From: Gammaproteobacteria bacterium
GTDB taxonomy: Bacteria; Pseudomonadota; Gammaproteobacteria; UBA6429; Thiohalophilaceae
Direction of reading: 5' to 3'
DNA length: 64,000 nt
Assembly: GCA_016125505.1 (NCBI GenBank)
Contig: WGLP01000002.1
Span: 682,001-746,000, forward strand
Part shown: positions 22,071 to 31,474 of the stretch, one piece after another
Layout: the number at the start of each line of letters is the position of its first letter
How positions within the stretch are numbered: position 1 is the first letter of the stretch
Translations under genes and position numbers: made by a program
Notes under the pieces: model-generated
What the model was told of the DNA's origin: nothing
What the model saw: only the letters and a program-made list of their open reading frames with translations
Databases searched by the model: none

Positions 22071-22892
22071 ATGCATGTCATTGCAGCAATCCAGATGGTG
22101 TCGGGGCCGGAGCGGGACATCAATCTGGCGCAAGCGGGGGAGTTAATCAAACGTGCGGCACAACAGGGTGCCAAACTCATCGTGCTGCCGGAGAATTTTG
22201 CGCACATGGGCATCGCGGAAACCGACAAGCTGGCCTTGCGCGAGCAACCGGGCGATGGACCGATCCAGACGTTCCTGAGTCAACAGGCACAGCAACACGG
22301 TGTCTGGCTGGTCGGCGGCACGATCCCCATGGCCGGCGCGGATCCCAAACGCGTGCGCGCCGCCTGTCTGCTCTACGACGATCGCGGTGCGCAGGTGGCG
22401 CGCTACGACAAAATACACCTGTTCGATGTCAGTCTTAGTGAGACTAACGAGACCTATCGCGAGTCTGATACCATCGAACCCGGTGATCAGATGCAGGTAG
22501 TGCAAACGCCCTTCGGGCGAATCGGTCTTGCCGTGTGCTATGACTTGCGCTTCCCCGAGATGTTTCGCGCCATGGCGCACCATGGACTGGATCTCATTGT
22601 GTTACCTGCTGCATTTACCGCCACGACCGGTTTGGCGCATTGGGAAGTGCTATTGCGGGCGCGGGCCGTGGAAAATCTGTGCTATGTGGCGGCGTCGGGC
22701 CAGGGTGGACACCACGCCAACGGACGCGATACCTTCGGACATAGTATGATTATCGACCCCTGGGGCAAGGTCCTGGCGCAAACCGAGCAGGGCGCCGGGC
22801 TTGTAACGGCCACACTTGACCCCACACTAATACAACGGCTGCAACGAAATTTTCCGGCCTTGCAGCATCGACGAAAGGATCTGTGGACCTGA
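22071..22892 (+). CDS. Carbon-nitrogen hydrolase (Nit-type, probable deaminated-glutathione amidase)
   Basis: 273 aa nitrilase-superfamily amidase. The catalytic Glu is in LPENFAHMG, the Lys in [10 protein letters not shown] and the Cys in [14 protein letters not shown]. The KIHLFDV and CYDLRFPE strings are those of the Nit1/NitA branch, which repairs deaminated glutathione. It sits between yhdP and tldD in many gammaproteobacteria. Substrate assignment is from the branch-specific motifs and is not proven. Confidence 0.92.
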   Translation: MHVIAAIQMVSGPERDINLAQAGELIKRAAQQGAKLIVLPENFAHMGIAETDKLALREQPGDGPIQTFLSQQAQQHGVWLVGGTIPMAGADPKRVRAACLLYDDRGAQVARYDKIHLFDVSLSETNETYRESDTIEPGDQMQVVQTPFGRIGLAVCYDLRFPEMFRAMAHHGLDLIVLPAAFTATTGLAHWEVLLRARAVENLCYVAASGQGGHHANGRDTFGHSMIIDPWGKVLAQTEQGAGLVTATLDPTLIQRLQRNFPALQHRRKDLWT

Positions 22893-22894
22893 CC

Positions 22895-24340
22895 ATGTCT
22901 GATACGAATATCGTAATTGCGCGCAAGACCCTGTTGGAACCGGCGAACCTGACGGACAACGCCTTGCAAACCGTCCTGCATTCGATGCTGGGACACGCCA
23001 TTGATTATGCCGACCTGTATTTCCAGAGCAGCCGTCACGAATCCTGGGTGCTGGAAGACGGCATCGTGAAGGAAGGCCAGCACAACATCGAACAAGGTGT
23101 GGGTGTGCGCGCCGTCAGCGGCGAGAAGACCGGCTTTGCCTATTCCGATGAGATCATCTTACCGGCGCTGACCGAATCCGCCGATGCCGCGCGCGCGATT
23201 GCGCGCCAGGGACAAACCGGCAGTCTCTCCGCCTGGCAGGCCCGGCAGATCCAACCTTTATATAGTCATGACGATCCCTTAAGCGTGCTGACGGCGGAAC
23301 AGAAGGTCGCCCTGCTGCAGGCCGCCGATGCCGAGGCGCGCAAACAGGACCCACGCGTGAAGCAGGTGATCGTGTCCCTCGCCGGTGTGCACGAAGTGGT
23401 ATTGGTCGCCGCCAACGATGGCACCTTGAGTGCCGATGTGCGTCCCCTGGTGCGCATGAATGTCTCCGTGATCGCCGAACACAACGGCCGCCGCGAACAG
23501 GGCAGTGCCGGCGGCGGCGGTCGCGTCTCCTATGAATATTTTCTGCAGGACGATCGCGCCATGGGCTTTGCGCGCGAAGCCGTGCGTCAGGCCCTGGTGA
23601 ATCTTGAGGCCGTGGATGCGCCTGCCGGTACCATGCCGGTGGTGCTGGGACCGGGCTGGCCGGGCGTGTTATTGCACGAAGCGGTGGGTCACGGACTGGA
23701 AGGCGACTTCAATCGCAAGGGCAGTTCGGTCTTTTCCAACCGCATCGGTCAGCAGGTGGCCTCCAAGTATTGCACCGTCATCGACGACGGCACCATGGCC
23801 AATCGGCGCGGTTCGCTCAGTGTCGACGATGAAGGCACGCCGAGCCAGCACAATGTCCTGATCGAAAACGGCATCCTGCGCGGTTACATGCAGGACAAAC
23901 TCAATGCACGCTTGATGAACATGGCACCCAGCGGTAACGCCCGGCGCGAATCCTATGCCCATCTGCCGATGCCACGCATGACCAATACCTATATGGCGCC
24001 GGGCGGGCATGACCCGCAGGAGATCATCGCCTCCGTAGATAAAGGCATCTATGCGGTGAACTTCGGTGGCGGCCAGGTGGACATCACCTCGGGCAAGTTC
24101 GTGTTCTCCGCCAGCGAGGCCTATCTGATCGAAAACGGCAAGGTCACGAGACCCGTGAAAGGCGCGACCTTGATCGGCAACGGCCCGGACGTGATGAATC
24201 AGGTCAGCATGGTGGGTAATGACCTCGCGCTGGATACCGGCGTGGGGGTGTGTGGTAAGGAAGGGCAGAGCGTTCCCGTCGGTGTCGGTCAACCGACCTT
24301 ACGTATCGATCGATTAACCGTGGGCGGGACGAGTGGCTAA
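22895..24340 (+). CDS. tldD: TldD metalloprotease subunit
   Basis: 481 aa, the same length as E. coli TldD when started at the ATG at 22895; a GTG at 22883 is possible. TldD forms a heterodimeric zinc protease with TldE/PmbA that degrades unfolded peptides and matures microcin- and CcdA-type substrates. The zinc motif [11 protein letters not shown] is intact, and the C-terminus carries [20 protein letters not shown]. pmbA follows immediately. Confidence 0.96.
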   Translation: MSDTNIVIARKTLLEPANLTDNALQTVLHSMLGHAIDYADLYFQSSRHESWVLEDGIVKEGQHNIEQGVGVRAVSGEKTGFAYSDEIILPALTESADAARAIARQGQTGSLSAWQARQIQPLYSHDDPLSVLTAEQKVALLQAADAEARKQDPRVKQVIVSLAGVHEVVLVAANDGTLSADVRPLVRMNVSVIAEHNGRREQGSAGGGGRVSYEYFLQDDRAMGFAREAVRQALVNLEAVDAPAGTMPVVLGPGWPGVLLHEAVGHGLEGDFNRKGSSVFSNRIGQQVASKYCTVIDDGTMANRRGSLSVDDEGTPSQHNVLIENGILRGYMQDKLNARLMNMAPSGNARRESYAHLPMPRMTNTYMAPGGHDPQEIIASVDKGIYAVNFGGGQVDITSGKFVFSASEAYLIENGKVTRPVKGATLIGNGPDVMNQVSMVGNDLALDTGVGVCGKEGQSVPVGVGQPTLRIDRLTVGGTSG

Positions 24341-24343
24341 GCA

Positions 24344-25708
24344 ATGACGACAACAGCAGTGCAAAACCAGAACAAACAGGACAGTCTCTTCGATAGCGCG
24401 CGTCTGCGCGACATCGTCAGTTTCATGCTGGAAGAGGCCAAGCGCAAAGGCGCAACGGCAGCGGAGGCCGGCCTGAGTGTCGAGGCGGGACTGTCCGTGA
24501 CAGTACGTTTGGGCGAAGTGGAGACCATCGAACACAATCGCGATAAAGGCCTGGGTGTCACCGTGTACGTCGGCCAGCGCAAGGGTTCGGCCAGCACCAC
24601 GGACTTCTCGCGTCAGGCCGTGAGCGAAACCGTGCAGGCCGCCTGTGATATCGCGCGCTATACCCAACCCGACGAATATGCCGGTCTGCCGGATGCCGCG
24701 GACCTGGCGCAAACGATCCCCGATCTGGATCTGTATCATCCCTGGGCGGTGACGGCGGAACAGGCCATCGACCTCGCCACGGAGATCGAAGACGTGGCGC
24801 GTGAATATGACCCGCGCATTACCAATTCCGAGGGCGCGTATATCAACAGTCATAGCGGACAGCGCTTTTACGCCAACAGTCTCGGCTTTATGGCGGATTA
24901 CCTGACGACCCGGCACAGTAACGGTGTCGCGGTTATCGCCAGTTCCGGCGAACGCATGGAGCGCGATTACTGGTACAGCGTGTCGCGGCTCGCGGATAAG
25001 CTTGAGGACAGCAAAAGCGTTGGTGAAAAGGCCGCACAGCGTGCGGTGCAGCGTCTCGATGCCGTGCATTTGAAAACCCAAAAGCTGCCGGTGATCTTCC
25101 AGGCCGAAGTGGCGCGTGGCCTACTGGGCCACTTGATTCGCGCCATCAGCGGTGGTGCCCTCTATCGCAAGGCCTCCTTCCTGCTGGATAAACTCGACAC
25201 ACAAATTTTTCCCGCGCACGTGCGCGTCGATGAACGCCCGCACCTCAAGCAGGCATTGGGCAGCTCACCGTTCGATAACGAAGGCGTCACCACACGTGCG
25301 CATGATCTGGTGAGCGAAGGCGTGCTGCAGAGTTATGTCCTCGACAGTTATGCTGCCCGTCGCCTGGGCATGCATACCACGGGCAATGCCGGTGGCGTGC
25401 ATAACCTGTTTATCAATCACGGTGACCAGGACCTCGACGGCCTGCTTAAACAAATGGGGCGCGGCCTGTTGATCACGGAAGTGATGGGACAGGGTGTCAA
25501 CATCGTCACCGGCGACTATTCCCGCGGTGCCGCCGGCTTCTGGGTCGAGAACGGCGAGATCCAGTATCCCGTGGAAGAGTTCACCCTCGCCAGTAATCTG
25601 TCCCGCATGTACCAGCAACTGGTCGCGGTTGGCAGCGACGTGGATACCCGCAGCAGCATGCAGACGGGTTCGTGGTTGATTGAAGAGATGATGATCGCGG
25701 GCGATTAG
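24344..25708 (+). CDS. pmbA: PmbA/TldE metalloprotease subunit
   Basis: 454 aa partner of TldD. It has the same fold but no HExxxH, as expected for the non-catalytic subunit. Recognisable strings: GLGVTVYVGQRKGSASTTD, NTGNAGGVHNLF-like HTTGNAGGVHNLF, and the C-terminal GSWLIEEMMIAGD, which matches the family. The gene starts 3 nt after tldD, an operon of matched stoichiometry. The expected yjgA neighbour is absent downstream; repeats and an A+T-rich gene are there instead. Confidence 0.96.
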   Translation: MTTTAVQNQNKQDSLFDSARLRDIVSFMLEEAKRKGATAAEAGLSVEAGLSVTVRLGEVETIEHNRDKGLGVTVYVGQRKGSASTTDFSRQAVSETVQAACDIARYTQPDEYAGLPDAADLAQTIPDLDLYHPWAVTAEQAIDLATEIEDVAREYDPRITNSEGAYINSHSGQRFYANSLGFMADYLTTRHSNGVAVIASSGERMERDYWYSVSRLADKLEDSKSVGEKAAQRAVQRLDAVHLKTQKLPVIFQAEVARGLLGHLIRAISGGALYRKASFLLDKLDTQIFPAHVRVDERPHLKQALGSSPFDNEGVTTRAHDLVSEGVLQSYVLDSYAARRLGMHTTGNAGGVHNLFINHGDQDLDGLLKQMGRGLLITEVMGQGVNIVTGDYSRGAAGFWVENGEIQYPVEEFTLASNLSRMYQQLVAVGSDVDTRSSMQTGSWLIEEMMIAGD

Positions 25709-25738
25709 TTTTAATTTGTAATTTCATATTCCTTCGCC

Positions 25739-25770
25739 ATTCCGGGGGCGCCAACGGCGCAACCCGGAAT
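25739..25770. repeat. Short palindromic dispersed-type repeat (ATTCCGGG...CCCGGAAT)
   Basis: A nested hairpin. The outer arms ATTCCGGG and CCCGGAAT (8 bp) enclose inner arms GCGCC and GGCGC with an AAC loop, and CCAGTGTCTT follows. This is the shape and wording of the small ATTCC...GGAAT-CCAG repeats scattered through many beta- and gammaproteobacterial genomes. It lies 30 nt after pmbA and could also serve as its transcription end. Confidence 0.6.
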
Positions 25771-25816
25771 CCAGTGTCTTTCTATAAAACCCAATTTCGC
25801 CCGCGCCTTCGGCGCT

Positions 25817-26015
25817 GGGGCGACCTACTTTCTTGTATCGACAAGAAAGTAGGCAAAGAAACTCGCCCCGCGATTGCCAATCGTTCGTGGCTTGTTGGCT
25901 GTACTCAGGGGCGCTGTGACATTCGGCTTCCCTGCCTCATGTCACAGTCTCGGCATCCTGCCTCGCCCCTGCGGGCGCCACTTGCGTTCAGCCAACAGCC
26001 ACTCACGGCAATCGC
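25817..26015. repeat. Complex structured repeat (multi-hairpin, REP/MITE-like)
   Basis: About 200 nt of nested inverted repeats. The first part has arms GGGGCGA (25817-25823) and TCGCCCC (25863-25869) enclosing a perfect 13-bp hairpin at 25824-25853 (CCTACTTTCTTGT / ACAAGAAAGTAGG, loop ATCG). The second part has GCGATTGCC (25870-25878) pairing with GGCAATCGC (26007-26015), TGGCTTGTTGGCTG pairing with CAGCCAACAGCCA, AGGGGCG with CGCCCCT, and CTGTGACAT (25914-25922) with ATGTCACAG (25939-25947). The pattern resembles dispersed elements seen in other proteobacteria, but copy number cannot be judged from this window. The 344-nt gap between pmbA and the next gene holds only these repeats. Confidence 0.65.
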
Positions 26016-26052
26016 AAGGGGTTTAGAGTGAAATGCGTTTGAACATTACAGG

Positions 26053-26667
26053 TTAATTTATGAGATATACCTTGCTTAATGACTGAAATAAGATTTCTCT
26101 TAAGTCTCTCATTGTTGAGAGTCTATGTTGTAAAGCTTCCTGCATATCTGGTTTGATCCATGGAACAAAGTTCATGGATAATTCTGTTAGAGCCGATTGA
26201 TAGTTTGTAAAGTTCTCATCTATATTTTTCTGGCCTAGCAATAAGATCTGAGCTTCTATAGAAAAAACATCATGAAGAATATTCACAAATGCTTGATATT
26301 GAACCGATAGCTCTTTTCGATTTTCCTCCGGATATTGTAATCCGTCTTTCTCTACGTCAAGTTTTGCATAAAGATTGCTCGTGTAAAGAAGCATTTCTTG
26401 ATGTAGTTTAGATAAGTTAAGCGTGATGCTTCTTATCAAATCACCAGTTCGAGTATTAATTTCATTTTGGGTTTCATTGGAAGCACGAAGTGCTTCTATT
26501 TCCAAATCTTTTTTATGGCCTAATTTTGTCAGCAAGTAAGTGCTGATAATTCCTGCAATAGCTACAATAGACGGTATGCCTATTTTTAATGCATCACTAA
26601 AAAACTCTGTTTTAGCTTTGCTTAGAGCAATTTCAGCAGTTTTCAGCGCTATCTCTGACTCATTCAT
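26053..26667 (-). CDS. A+T-rich orphan: single-pass membrane protein with coiled coil
   Basis: 204 aa, no family recognised. It has a short helical N-terminus (MNESEIALKTAEIALSKAKT), one membrane helix at about residues 29-49 (IGIPSIVAIAGIISTYLLT), a charged coiled-coil segment at about 51-76 and a mostly helical C-terminal domain. Base composition is strikingly A+T-rich beside G+C-rich neighbours, and codons such as AAA, AAT and ATT dominate. It is flanked on one side by structured repeats and stands between pmbA and mgtE, where no gene of this kind is usual. This suggests recent horizontal gain. The ribosome-binding site is weak, but the long intact frame supports a real gene. No function can be assigned. 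Confidence 0.75.
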   Translation of the reverse strand: MNESEIALKTAEIALSKAKTEFFSDALKIGIPSIVAIAGIISTYLLTKLGHKKDLEIEALRASNETQNEINTRTGDLIRSITLNLSKLHQEMLLYTSNLYAKLDVEKDGLQYPEENRKELSVQYQAFVNILHDVFSIEAQILLLGQKNIDENFTNYQSALTELSMNFVPWIKPDMQEALQHRLSTMRDLREILFQSLSKVYLIN

Positions 26668-26771
26668 AATCTAGTTCAAATTATTCAGACTAAATTTTGG
26701 ACTTTGGTTTAATAGTAGTTATCTAATTTTGTAAAGTTTAGCAAATTTCCATGTCGCTGCTTATATCACAA

Positions 26772-28130
26772 TCAAAGCAAAAACAACGTTGCCAATCCCA
26801 GGAACACAAAGAACCCGGTGCAGTCGGTGACGGTGGTGAGGATCACGCTGCCGGAGAGGGCGGGGTCGAGTTTGAATTTTTTCAGGATGATCGGCAGCAG
26901 GGTGCCGGCGAAGGCGGCGGCGAGCAGGTTGACGATGATGGCGGTGCCCATAATGACGGCGACACCGGGCAGGCCGAACCAGGCTTCGGCGAAGATGGAA
27001 ATGACCACGGCCCAGATGACGCCGTTGGCGAGGCCGACACTGAGCTCCTTTAATAACAGCCGGCGTGCATTACTTTTACTAATCTGGCCGAGGGCCATGC
27101 CGCGGATCACCAGGGTCAGGGTCTGGCTGCCGGCGATGCCGCCCATGCTGGCGACGATGGGCATGAGCACGGCAAGCGCGACGATCTTGTTGATCGCGCC
27201 GTCGAAGAGCTTGATCACGGCGGACGCCAGGATGGCCGTGAGCAGATTGATGCCCAGCCAGATAGCGCGGCGGACGGTACTTCTCAATACCGGCGAAAAC
27301 AATTCCTCGTCTTCACTCAGGCCGGCCATGCGCATCATGGATTGATCGGCGGTGTCACGGATAACGTCGACCACGTCGTCAATGGTGATCCGGCCCAGCA
27401 GTTTATTGCTCTCGTCCACCACCGGCGCGGTTACCAGGTCGCGGCGTTCGAACAGGTTGGCGACTTCCTGGGCGGACAGGGTCGCGGGGATCCCTTCCAC
27501 GTCGCGGTCCATGATGTCGTCGACCAGGGTATCGGTATCGTGGGTGAGCAATTCGGTAAACGGCAGGATGCCTTGCAGGACACCTTCGCGATCCACCACG
27601 AACAGGCTGTCGGTGGTGTCCGGAATGTCGCCGCGCCGTCGCAGGTAACGGAACACCACGTCGAGCGTGGTGTTGGCGCGCACCACCACGGTGTCCAGGT
27701 CCATCAAACCGCCGGCGCTGTCTTCCGGGTAGGCCAGGACGGAACGCAGGCGTTCGCGATCCTGATATTCCATGGTGAGCAGCAGTTCCTGGATGACGCT
27801 TTGCGGCATCTCCGGCAACAGATCGGCCAGGTCGTCGGTATCGAGACTCTCGGTGGCGGCGACCAGTGCCTCCGGTTCCATCTTTTTGATGATGAGCGCG
27901 CGCGCCTCATCATTCAGATGCAACAGGACTTCACCTTCGTGTTCGGCGGGAACGTGCGGCCAGACGAAATCGCGTTGTTCGGCAGGCAGGGAATCGAGCA
28001 GGTGGGCGATGTCCGCGGGGTGGAGTCTTTCCAGCAGGGCTTCGATTTGATCGACGTTGCCGTCGGCGATGGCGCCGGTCAGTTGTGTCAGGACATTGAC
28101 TTCCTGTTCCTGTACAACGTCTTCGCTCAT
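26772..28130 (-). CDS. mgtE: Magnesium transporter MgtE
   Basis: 452 aa. The order is a cytoplasmic MgtE N domain (residues about 25-125, RLHPADIAHLLDSLP), a CBS pair (about 135-260), and five transmembrane helices ending CTGFFVFLGLATLFLL. This is the ordinary architecture of the Mg2+-gated channel-like importer. The start at 28130 has GGAGGGTG upstream. It is last in the pts-side transcript, 65 nt after ptsI. A second, divergent copy lies at the right end of the window. Confidence 0.95.
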   Translation of the reverse strand: MSEDVVQEQEVNVLTQLTGAIADGNVDQIEALLERLHPADIAHLLDSLPAEQRDFVWPHVPAEHEGEVLLHLNDEARALIIKKMEPEALVAATESLDTDDLADLLPEMPQSVIQELLLTMEYQDRERLRSVLAYPEDSAGGLMDLDTVVVRANTTLDVVFRYLRRRGDIPDTTDSLFVVDREGVLQGILPFTELLTHDTDTLVDDIMDRDVEGIPATLSAQEVANLFERRDLVTAPVVDESNKLLGRITIDDVVDVIRDTADQSMMRMAGLSEDEELFSPVLRSTVRRAIWLGINLLTAILASAVIKLFDGAINKIVALAVLMPIVASMGGIAGSQTLTLVIRGMALGQISKSNARRLLLKELSVGLANGVIWAVVISIFAEAWFGLPGVAVIMGTAIIVNLLAAAFAGTLLPIILKKFKLDPALSGSVILTTVTDCTGFFVFLGLATLFLL

Positions 28131-28195
28131 CGTTCACCCTCCACGCATTTGACCGCAAGTGTAGCAGGCGGCCCGTGAAAAGCGAACACGTGCGC

Positions 28196-29938
28196 TCAGT
28201 GCAGGGCAGTCAGCGCATTGAGTGCGGTATGGAAGGCTTCATGGCTTGTTGCATGCAGCAAACGTGTGACCTGTTCCGCAAGCAGATAGACATCCGATTG
28301 CGCGATGATGCGTTTGACCTCGGCGATGCTGTTGGGGTGCATGCTGAAATTGCGTAAGCCCAGTCCCAGCAGCAAACGGGTATAGCGCATATCACCGGCC
28401 ATCTCACCGCACATGGTGACGGGAATACCCAGTTTGTTGCCGGCGGCAACCGTCATGCCGATCAATTTCAGCACGGCGGGGTGCAGGGGATCATAAAGAT
28501 AGTTGACCTCGTCATCGATGCGATCGATGGCCAGGGTGTATTGGATCAGGTCGTTGGTACCGATGGAGAAGAAATCCAGGTACTCGCCCAGCATCTCCGC
28601 ATTGATGGCGGCCGCCGGGACTTCGATCATGCCGCCAATGGGAAGCGCGGGATCGAACGGGATGGCGTGATTCGAGAGTTGATGGCGTACGCTGTCGAGG
28701 TGGCGCAGGATCTGGATCAGTTCCTGGGTGCTTGAAATCATCGGCAGCATCAGCCGGACCGGGCCATAGGCCGAGGCGCGGTAGATGGCGCGCAGTTGCG
28801 GGAAGAACAATGCGGGTTCCTTGAGGCAGAGGCGGATCGCGCGCAGTCCCAGTGCCGGGTTGGTCAGGTTGTTGGGGGTGCTGCCGTCGATCTGTTTGTC
28901 GGCGCCCAGATCGAGCGTGCGGATGGTCAGGGGTTTGCCGTCCAGGCGTTCGACAATCGTGCGGTAGACCTCGAATTGTTCTTCTTCCGTCGGCGGTTCA
29001 TCCCGGTTCATGAACAGGTATTCGGTGCGGTAAAGGCCGACGCCTTCCGCGCTGGTCTGCAAGGTAAGATGCAAATCCTCCGGCAGTTCGATATTGGCAT
29101 TGAGTGAGATGGGGGTGCCGTCGAGCGAGACCGCCGGCAGGTCCCGGTTACGCCGATGCTCTTCCTGCAGCAGTTGTTCCTGGCGTTTGGCGAATAAATA
29201 GTGTTGCAGGATCTGGGTATCGGGACTGCCGATCAGCGTGCCGCGGCGGCCATCGATGATGATGGTTTCATGATCGCTGAGAAAGGCCTGGGCGTGATGC
29301 AGGCCGACGATCGCGGGAATCCCGAGACTGCGCGCCAGGATGGCCGTGTGCGAGGTCGGGCCGCCGCGTTCGGTGACGAAGCCGCCGATCCCCTGGTGTT
29401 GCATGAGCACCGCGTCGGCCGGTGACAGGTCATCGGCGATAATAATATGGCCGGTCAGCCGGTGTTCCTGATGATGTCCGACCTGGTGGTACACCGGACT
29501 GTTGAGCAGGATACGCAGGACATTGTTCACCACATGATCGACATCGTCGCGACGGGTGCGCAGGTAAGGGTCGTCCATTTCATCGAAGACCTTGACCAGG
29601 GCATCGCGCTGCAGTTTTAACGCCCATTCCGCATTACAACGGTGTTGCTGGATTAATTGCACCGGGACTTTCGACAGCGTCGAGTCATCCAGCATCAGCA
29701 GGTGGGTATCGATGAACGCGACGATGTCACTGCGGGTATGGACGGGGATTTGTTCGCGAATGCGTTGCAGGTGTTGTTTCGCCATCTCCAGCGCACTGTG
29801 AAAGCGATGGATTTCCTCCTCGATGCGTTCTTCTTCCAGAGTGTATTCAATGATCTCCAGCGCATCGCGGCGCATGATGTGCACCGGACCGATGGCGATG
29901 CCGCTGGATACACCTGTGCCTTGCAAGGCGAGGGTCAT
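28196..29938 (-). CDS. ptsI: PTS Enzyme I (phosphoenolpyruvate-protein phosphotransferase)
   Basis: 580 aa Enzyme I, which takes phosphate from PEP and passes it to HPr. The phosphorylated histidine is H197 in GGPTSHTAILARSLG. The PEP-binding barrel follows, with LDLGADKQ, the FSIGTNDLIQYTLAIDR signature and the active-site Cys in TMCGEMAGD. There is no GAF domain, so this is the EI-sugar type rather than EI-Ntr (PtsP). It follows the HPr gene by 15 nt. No sugar permease lies nearby, implying a mainly regulatory chain. Confidence 0.95.
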   Translation of the reverse strand: MTLALQGTGVSSGIAIGPVHIMRRDALEIIEYTLEEERIEEEIHRFHSALEMAKQHLQRIREQIPVHTRSDIVAFIDTHLLMLDDSTLSKVPVQLIQQHRCNAEWALKLQRDALVKVFDEMDDPYLRTRRDDVDHVVNNVLRILLNSPVYHQVGHHQEHRLTGHIIIADDLSPADAVLMQHQGIGGFVTERGGPTSHTAILARSLGIPAIVGLHHAQAFLSDHETIIIDGRRGTLIGSPDTQILQHYLFAKRQEQLLQEEHRRNRDLPAVSLDGTPISLNANIELPEDLHLTLQTSAEGVGLYRTEYLFMNRDEPPTEEEQFEVYRTIVERLDGKPLTIRTLDLGADKQIDGSTPNNLTNPALGLRAIRLCLKEPALFFPQLRAIYRASAYGPVRLMLPMISSTQELIQILRHLDSVRHQLSNHAIPFDPALPIGGMIEVPAAAINAEMLGEYLDFFSIGTNDLIQYTLAIDRIDDEVNYLYDPLHPAVLKLIGMTVAAGNKLGIPVTMCGEMAGDMRYTRLLLGLGLRNFSMHPNSIAEVKRIIAQSDVYLLAEQVTRLLHATSHEAFHTALNALTALH

Positions 29939-29953
29939 GGCGGGCTGTCCGCT

Positions 29954-30223
29954 TTATTCGTGCTCGTCGAAGCGGTTGTTAATCAGGGTAGTGAGATATT
30001 GCATGGCCTTGTCCTCATCTTCACCGTTGATAATCAGTTCGATGGTACTGCCCTTGGCGGCCGCCAGCATCATGACACCCATGATGCTCTTGCCGTTGAC
30101 CTCGCGGCCATTGCGCGCAATCCGCACGTCAGCCGCAAAGGTTTGCGCCAGCGTAACGAACTTGGCCGCGGCGCGGGCGTGCATACCAAGCTTGTTGATG
30201 ATTTCAATTTCCTTGCGCAGCAT
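29954..30223 (-). CDS. Phosphocarrier protein HPr
   Basis: 89 aa. The phosphoacceptor His15 is in NKLGMHARAAAKFV, and the regulatory serine that HprK would phosphorylate is in NGKSIMGVMML (Ser46 region), so both phosphorylation sites are present. The ATG at 30223 (MLRKEIEI) is chosen for its match to HPr/NPr starts; the longer open frame runs into the EIIA gene. The first 20 nt overlap the end of the EIIA gene. It could be called ptsH or NPr (ptsO); the neighbours do not decide. Confidence 0.93.
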   Translation of the reverse strand: MLRKEIEIINKLGMHARAAAKFVTLAQTFAADVRIARNGREVNGKSIMGVMMLAAAKGSTIELIINGEDEDKAMQYLTTLINNRFDEHE

Positions 30224-30620
30224 CCGCATCACTCGTCGGGTGGAAATAAATGACACCTTCCTGCCCCCCGCTGACGGCCTTATCGGCAAGCCGGGACAAG
30301 GGCAGGTTGGGATAATTCAGCACGCGTATCAGCATGGGCAGGTTGAGTCCGGCGATGATGGCCACGTTGTTATCCTGCACGGCGCAGGCAATGTTACTGG
30401 GGGTGGAACCGAACATGTCGGTCAGGATCAGGACGCCGTCACCGGTATCGAGTTCGCTTACCATGGATTTTGCCGTCCGGATCATATCCTCCGGTTTGCA
30501 CGTCAGGTTGATCGACAGGAACTGCGTGCGCAACGGGCTGCTGCCGATGACCGAGACGGCTGCCTCGTGGATCGCCTTGCCGACATCGCCGTGGGTAATC
30601 AGCAGGATGGCGACACTCAT
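30204..30620 (-). CDS. PTS EIIA component, mannose/fructose (EIIA-Man) family
   Basis: 138 aa single-domain EIIA of the mannose family. The phosphoacceptor is His10 in LLITHGDVGKAI, followed by DMFGSTPSNIA, the family hallmark. In E. coli this domain is fused to EIIB of the mannose permease; here it stands alone with no EIIB/C/D. This is typical of the regulatory PTS found with hprK and rapZ in several proteobacterial groups. It overlaps rapZ by 4 nt and HPr by 20 nt. Confidence 0.92.
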   Translation of the reverse strand: MSVAILLITHGDVGKAIHEAAVSVIGSSPLRTQFLSINLTCKPEDMIRTAKSMVSELDTGDGVLILTDMFGSTPSNIACAVQDNNVAIIAGLNLPMLIRVLNYPNLPLSRLADKAVSGGQEGVIYFHPTSDADAAQGN

Positions 30621-31474
30621 GACAATTCCCGATGCCGCACGATAATGTTTTTACCCTTGGCACGCAGGTGGGCGCCCAGGCGCTCGCTGAAGTAAACGGA
30701 GCGGTGGTAACCGCCGGTGCAGCCGATGGCGATGTTCATATAGCTGCGGTTTTCCGCCTCGAACACCGGGATCCACTTTTCCAGGAAGGCCTGGATATCC
30801 TCGTACATACTGGTGACGTCTTCGTGCTTTTCCAGATAATCGATCACCGGCTGATCGCGCCCGCTCAACTGGCGCAATTCCGGTACCCAGTGCGGATTGG
30901 TGACACAGCGGACGTCGAACAGAAAGTTCGCATCGCTGGGAATACCGTGTTTGAAGCCGAAGGATTCGATCAGGATCGACATGCCGGCGCCGCTTTCGCG
31001 TTGCACGCATTTACGAATGACTTCACGTAATTGATGTACGTTGGTATGGCTGGTGTCCAGGATCAGATTGGCGCTGGAAGATACCGGCGCGAGATACATG
31101 CGTTCCTGCTTGATCGCCTCGCTCAACGGCACTTCCTCCGAACTCAGGGGATGGCGGCGACGCGTTTCGCTGAAACGCTTGATCAGCGTCTGTTCGTCGG
31201 CGGCAAGATAGATCACCTGCGTGTGCAAACCCATTTGCTTGAGTGTGTCGATCATCTCCGGGAACTGTTCCAGGTCCGGCGCCAGATTGCGGGCGTCGAT
31301 ACCCACGGCGAAATCCACGTCGATGGGATCGGCGGCATGGGTGATCTGTACCGCCAGGGCATGCAGCAGACCAATCGGCAGGTTATCGATGCAGTTGTAG
31401 CCGAGATCCTCCAGGGCCTGCAGGGCGATGGATTTGCCGGAGCCGGAGAGTCCGCTGACGATGATCAAATTCAT
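30617..31474 (-). CDS. rapZ: RNase adapter protein RapZ
   Basis: 285 aa, as in E. coli. The N-terminal P-loop is GLSGSGKSIALQALED, and the C-terminal domain carries CTGGYHRSVYF and HRE near the end, the RNA/GlcN6P-binding part. In enterics RapZ presents small RNA GlmZ to RNase E and so controls amino-sugar synthesis; whether GlmZ exists here is unknown. It overlaps both hprK and the EIIA gene by 4 nt. Confidence 0.96.
   Translation of the reverse strand: MNLIIVSGLSGSGKSIALQALEDLGYNCIDNLPIGLLHALAVQITHAADPIDVDFAVGIDARNLAPDLEQFPEMIDTLKQMGLHTQVIYLAADEQTLIKRFSETRRRHPLSSEEVPLSEAIKQERMYLAPVSSSANLILDTSHTNVHQLREVIRKCVQRESGAGMSILIESFGFKHGIPSDANFLFDVRCVTNPHWVPELRQLSGRDQPVIDYLEKHEDVTSMYEDIQAFLEKWIPVFEAENRSYMNIAIGCTGGYHRSVYFSERLGAHLRAKGKNIIVRHRELS

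Noticed and set aside
25774..26031. 85-codon frame inside the structured repeat
   Set aside because: The frame runs through several perfect inverted repeats, so it is a by-product of the repeat; repeats of this sort are often mis-annotated as small proteins.
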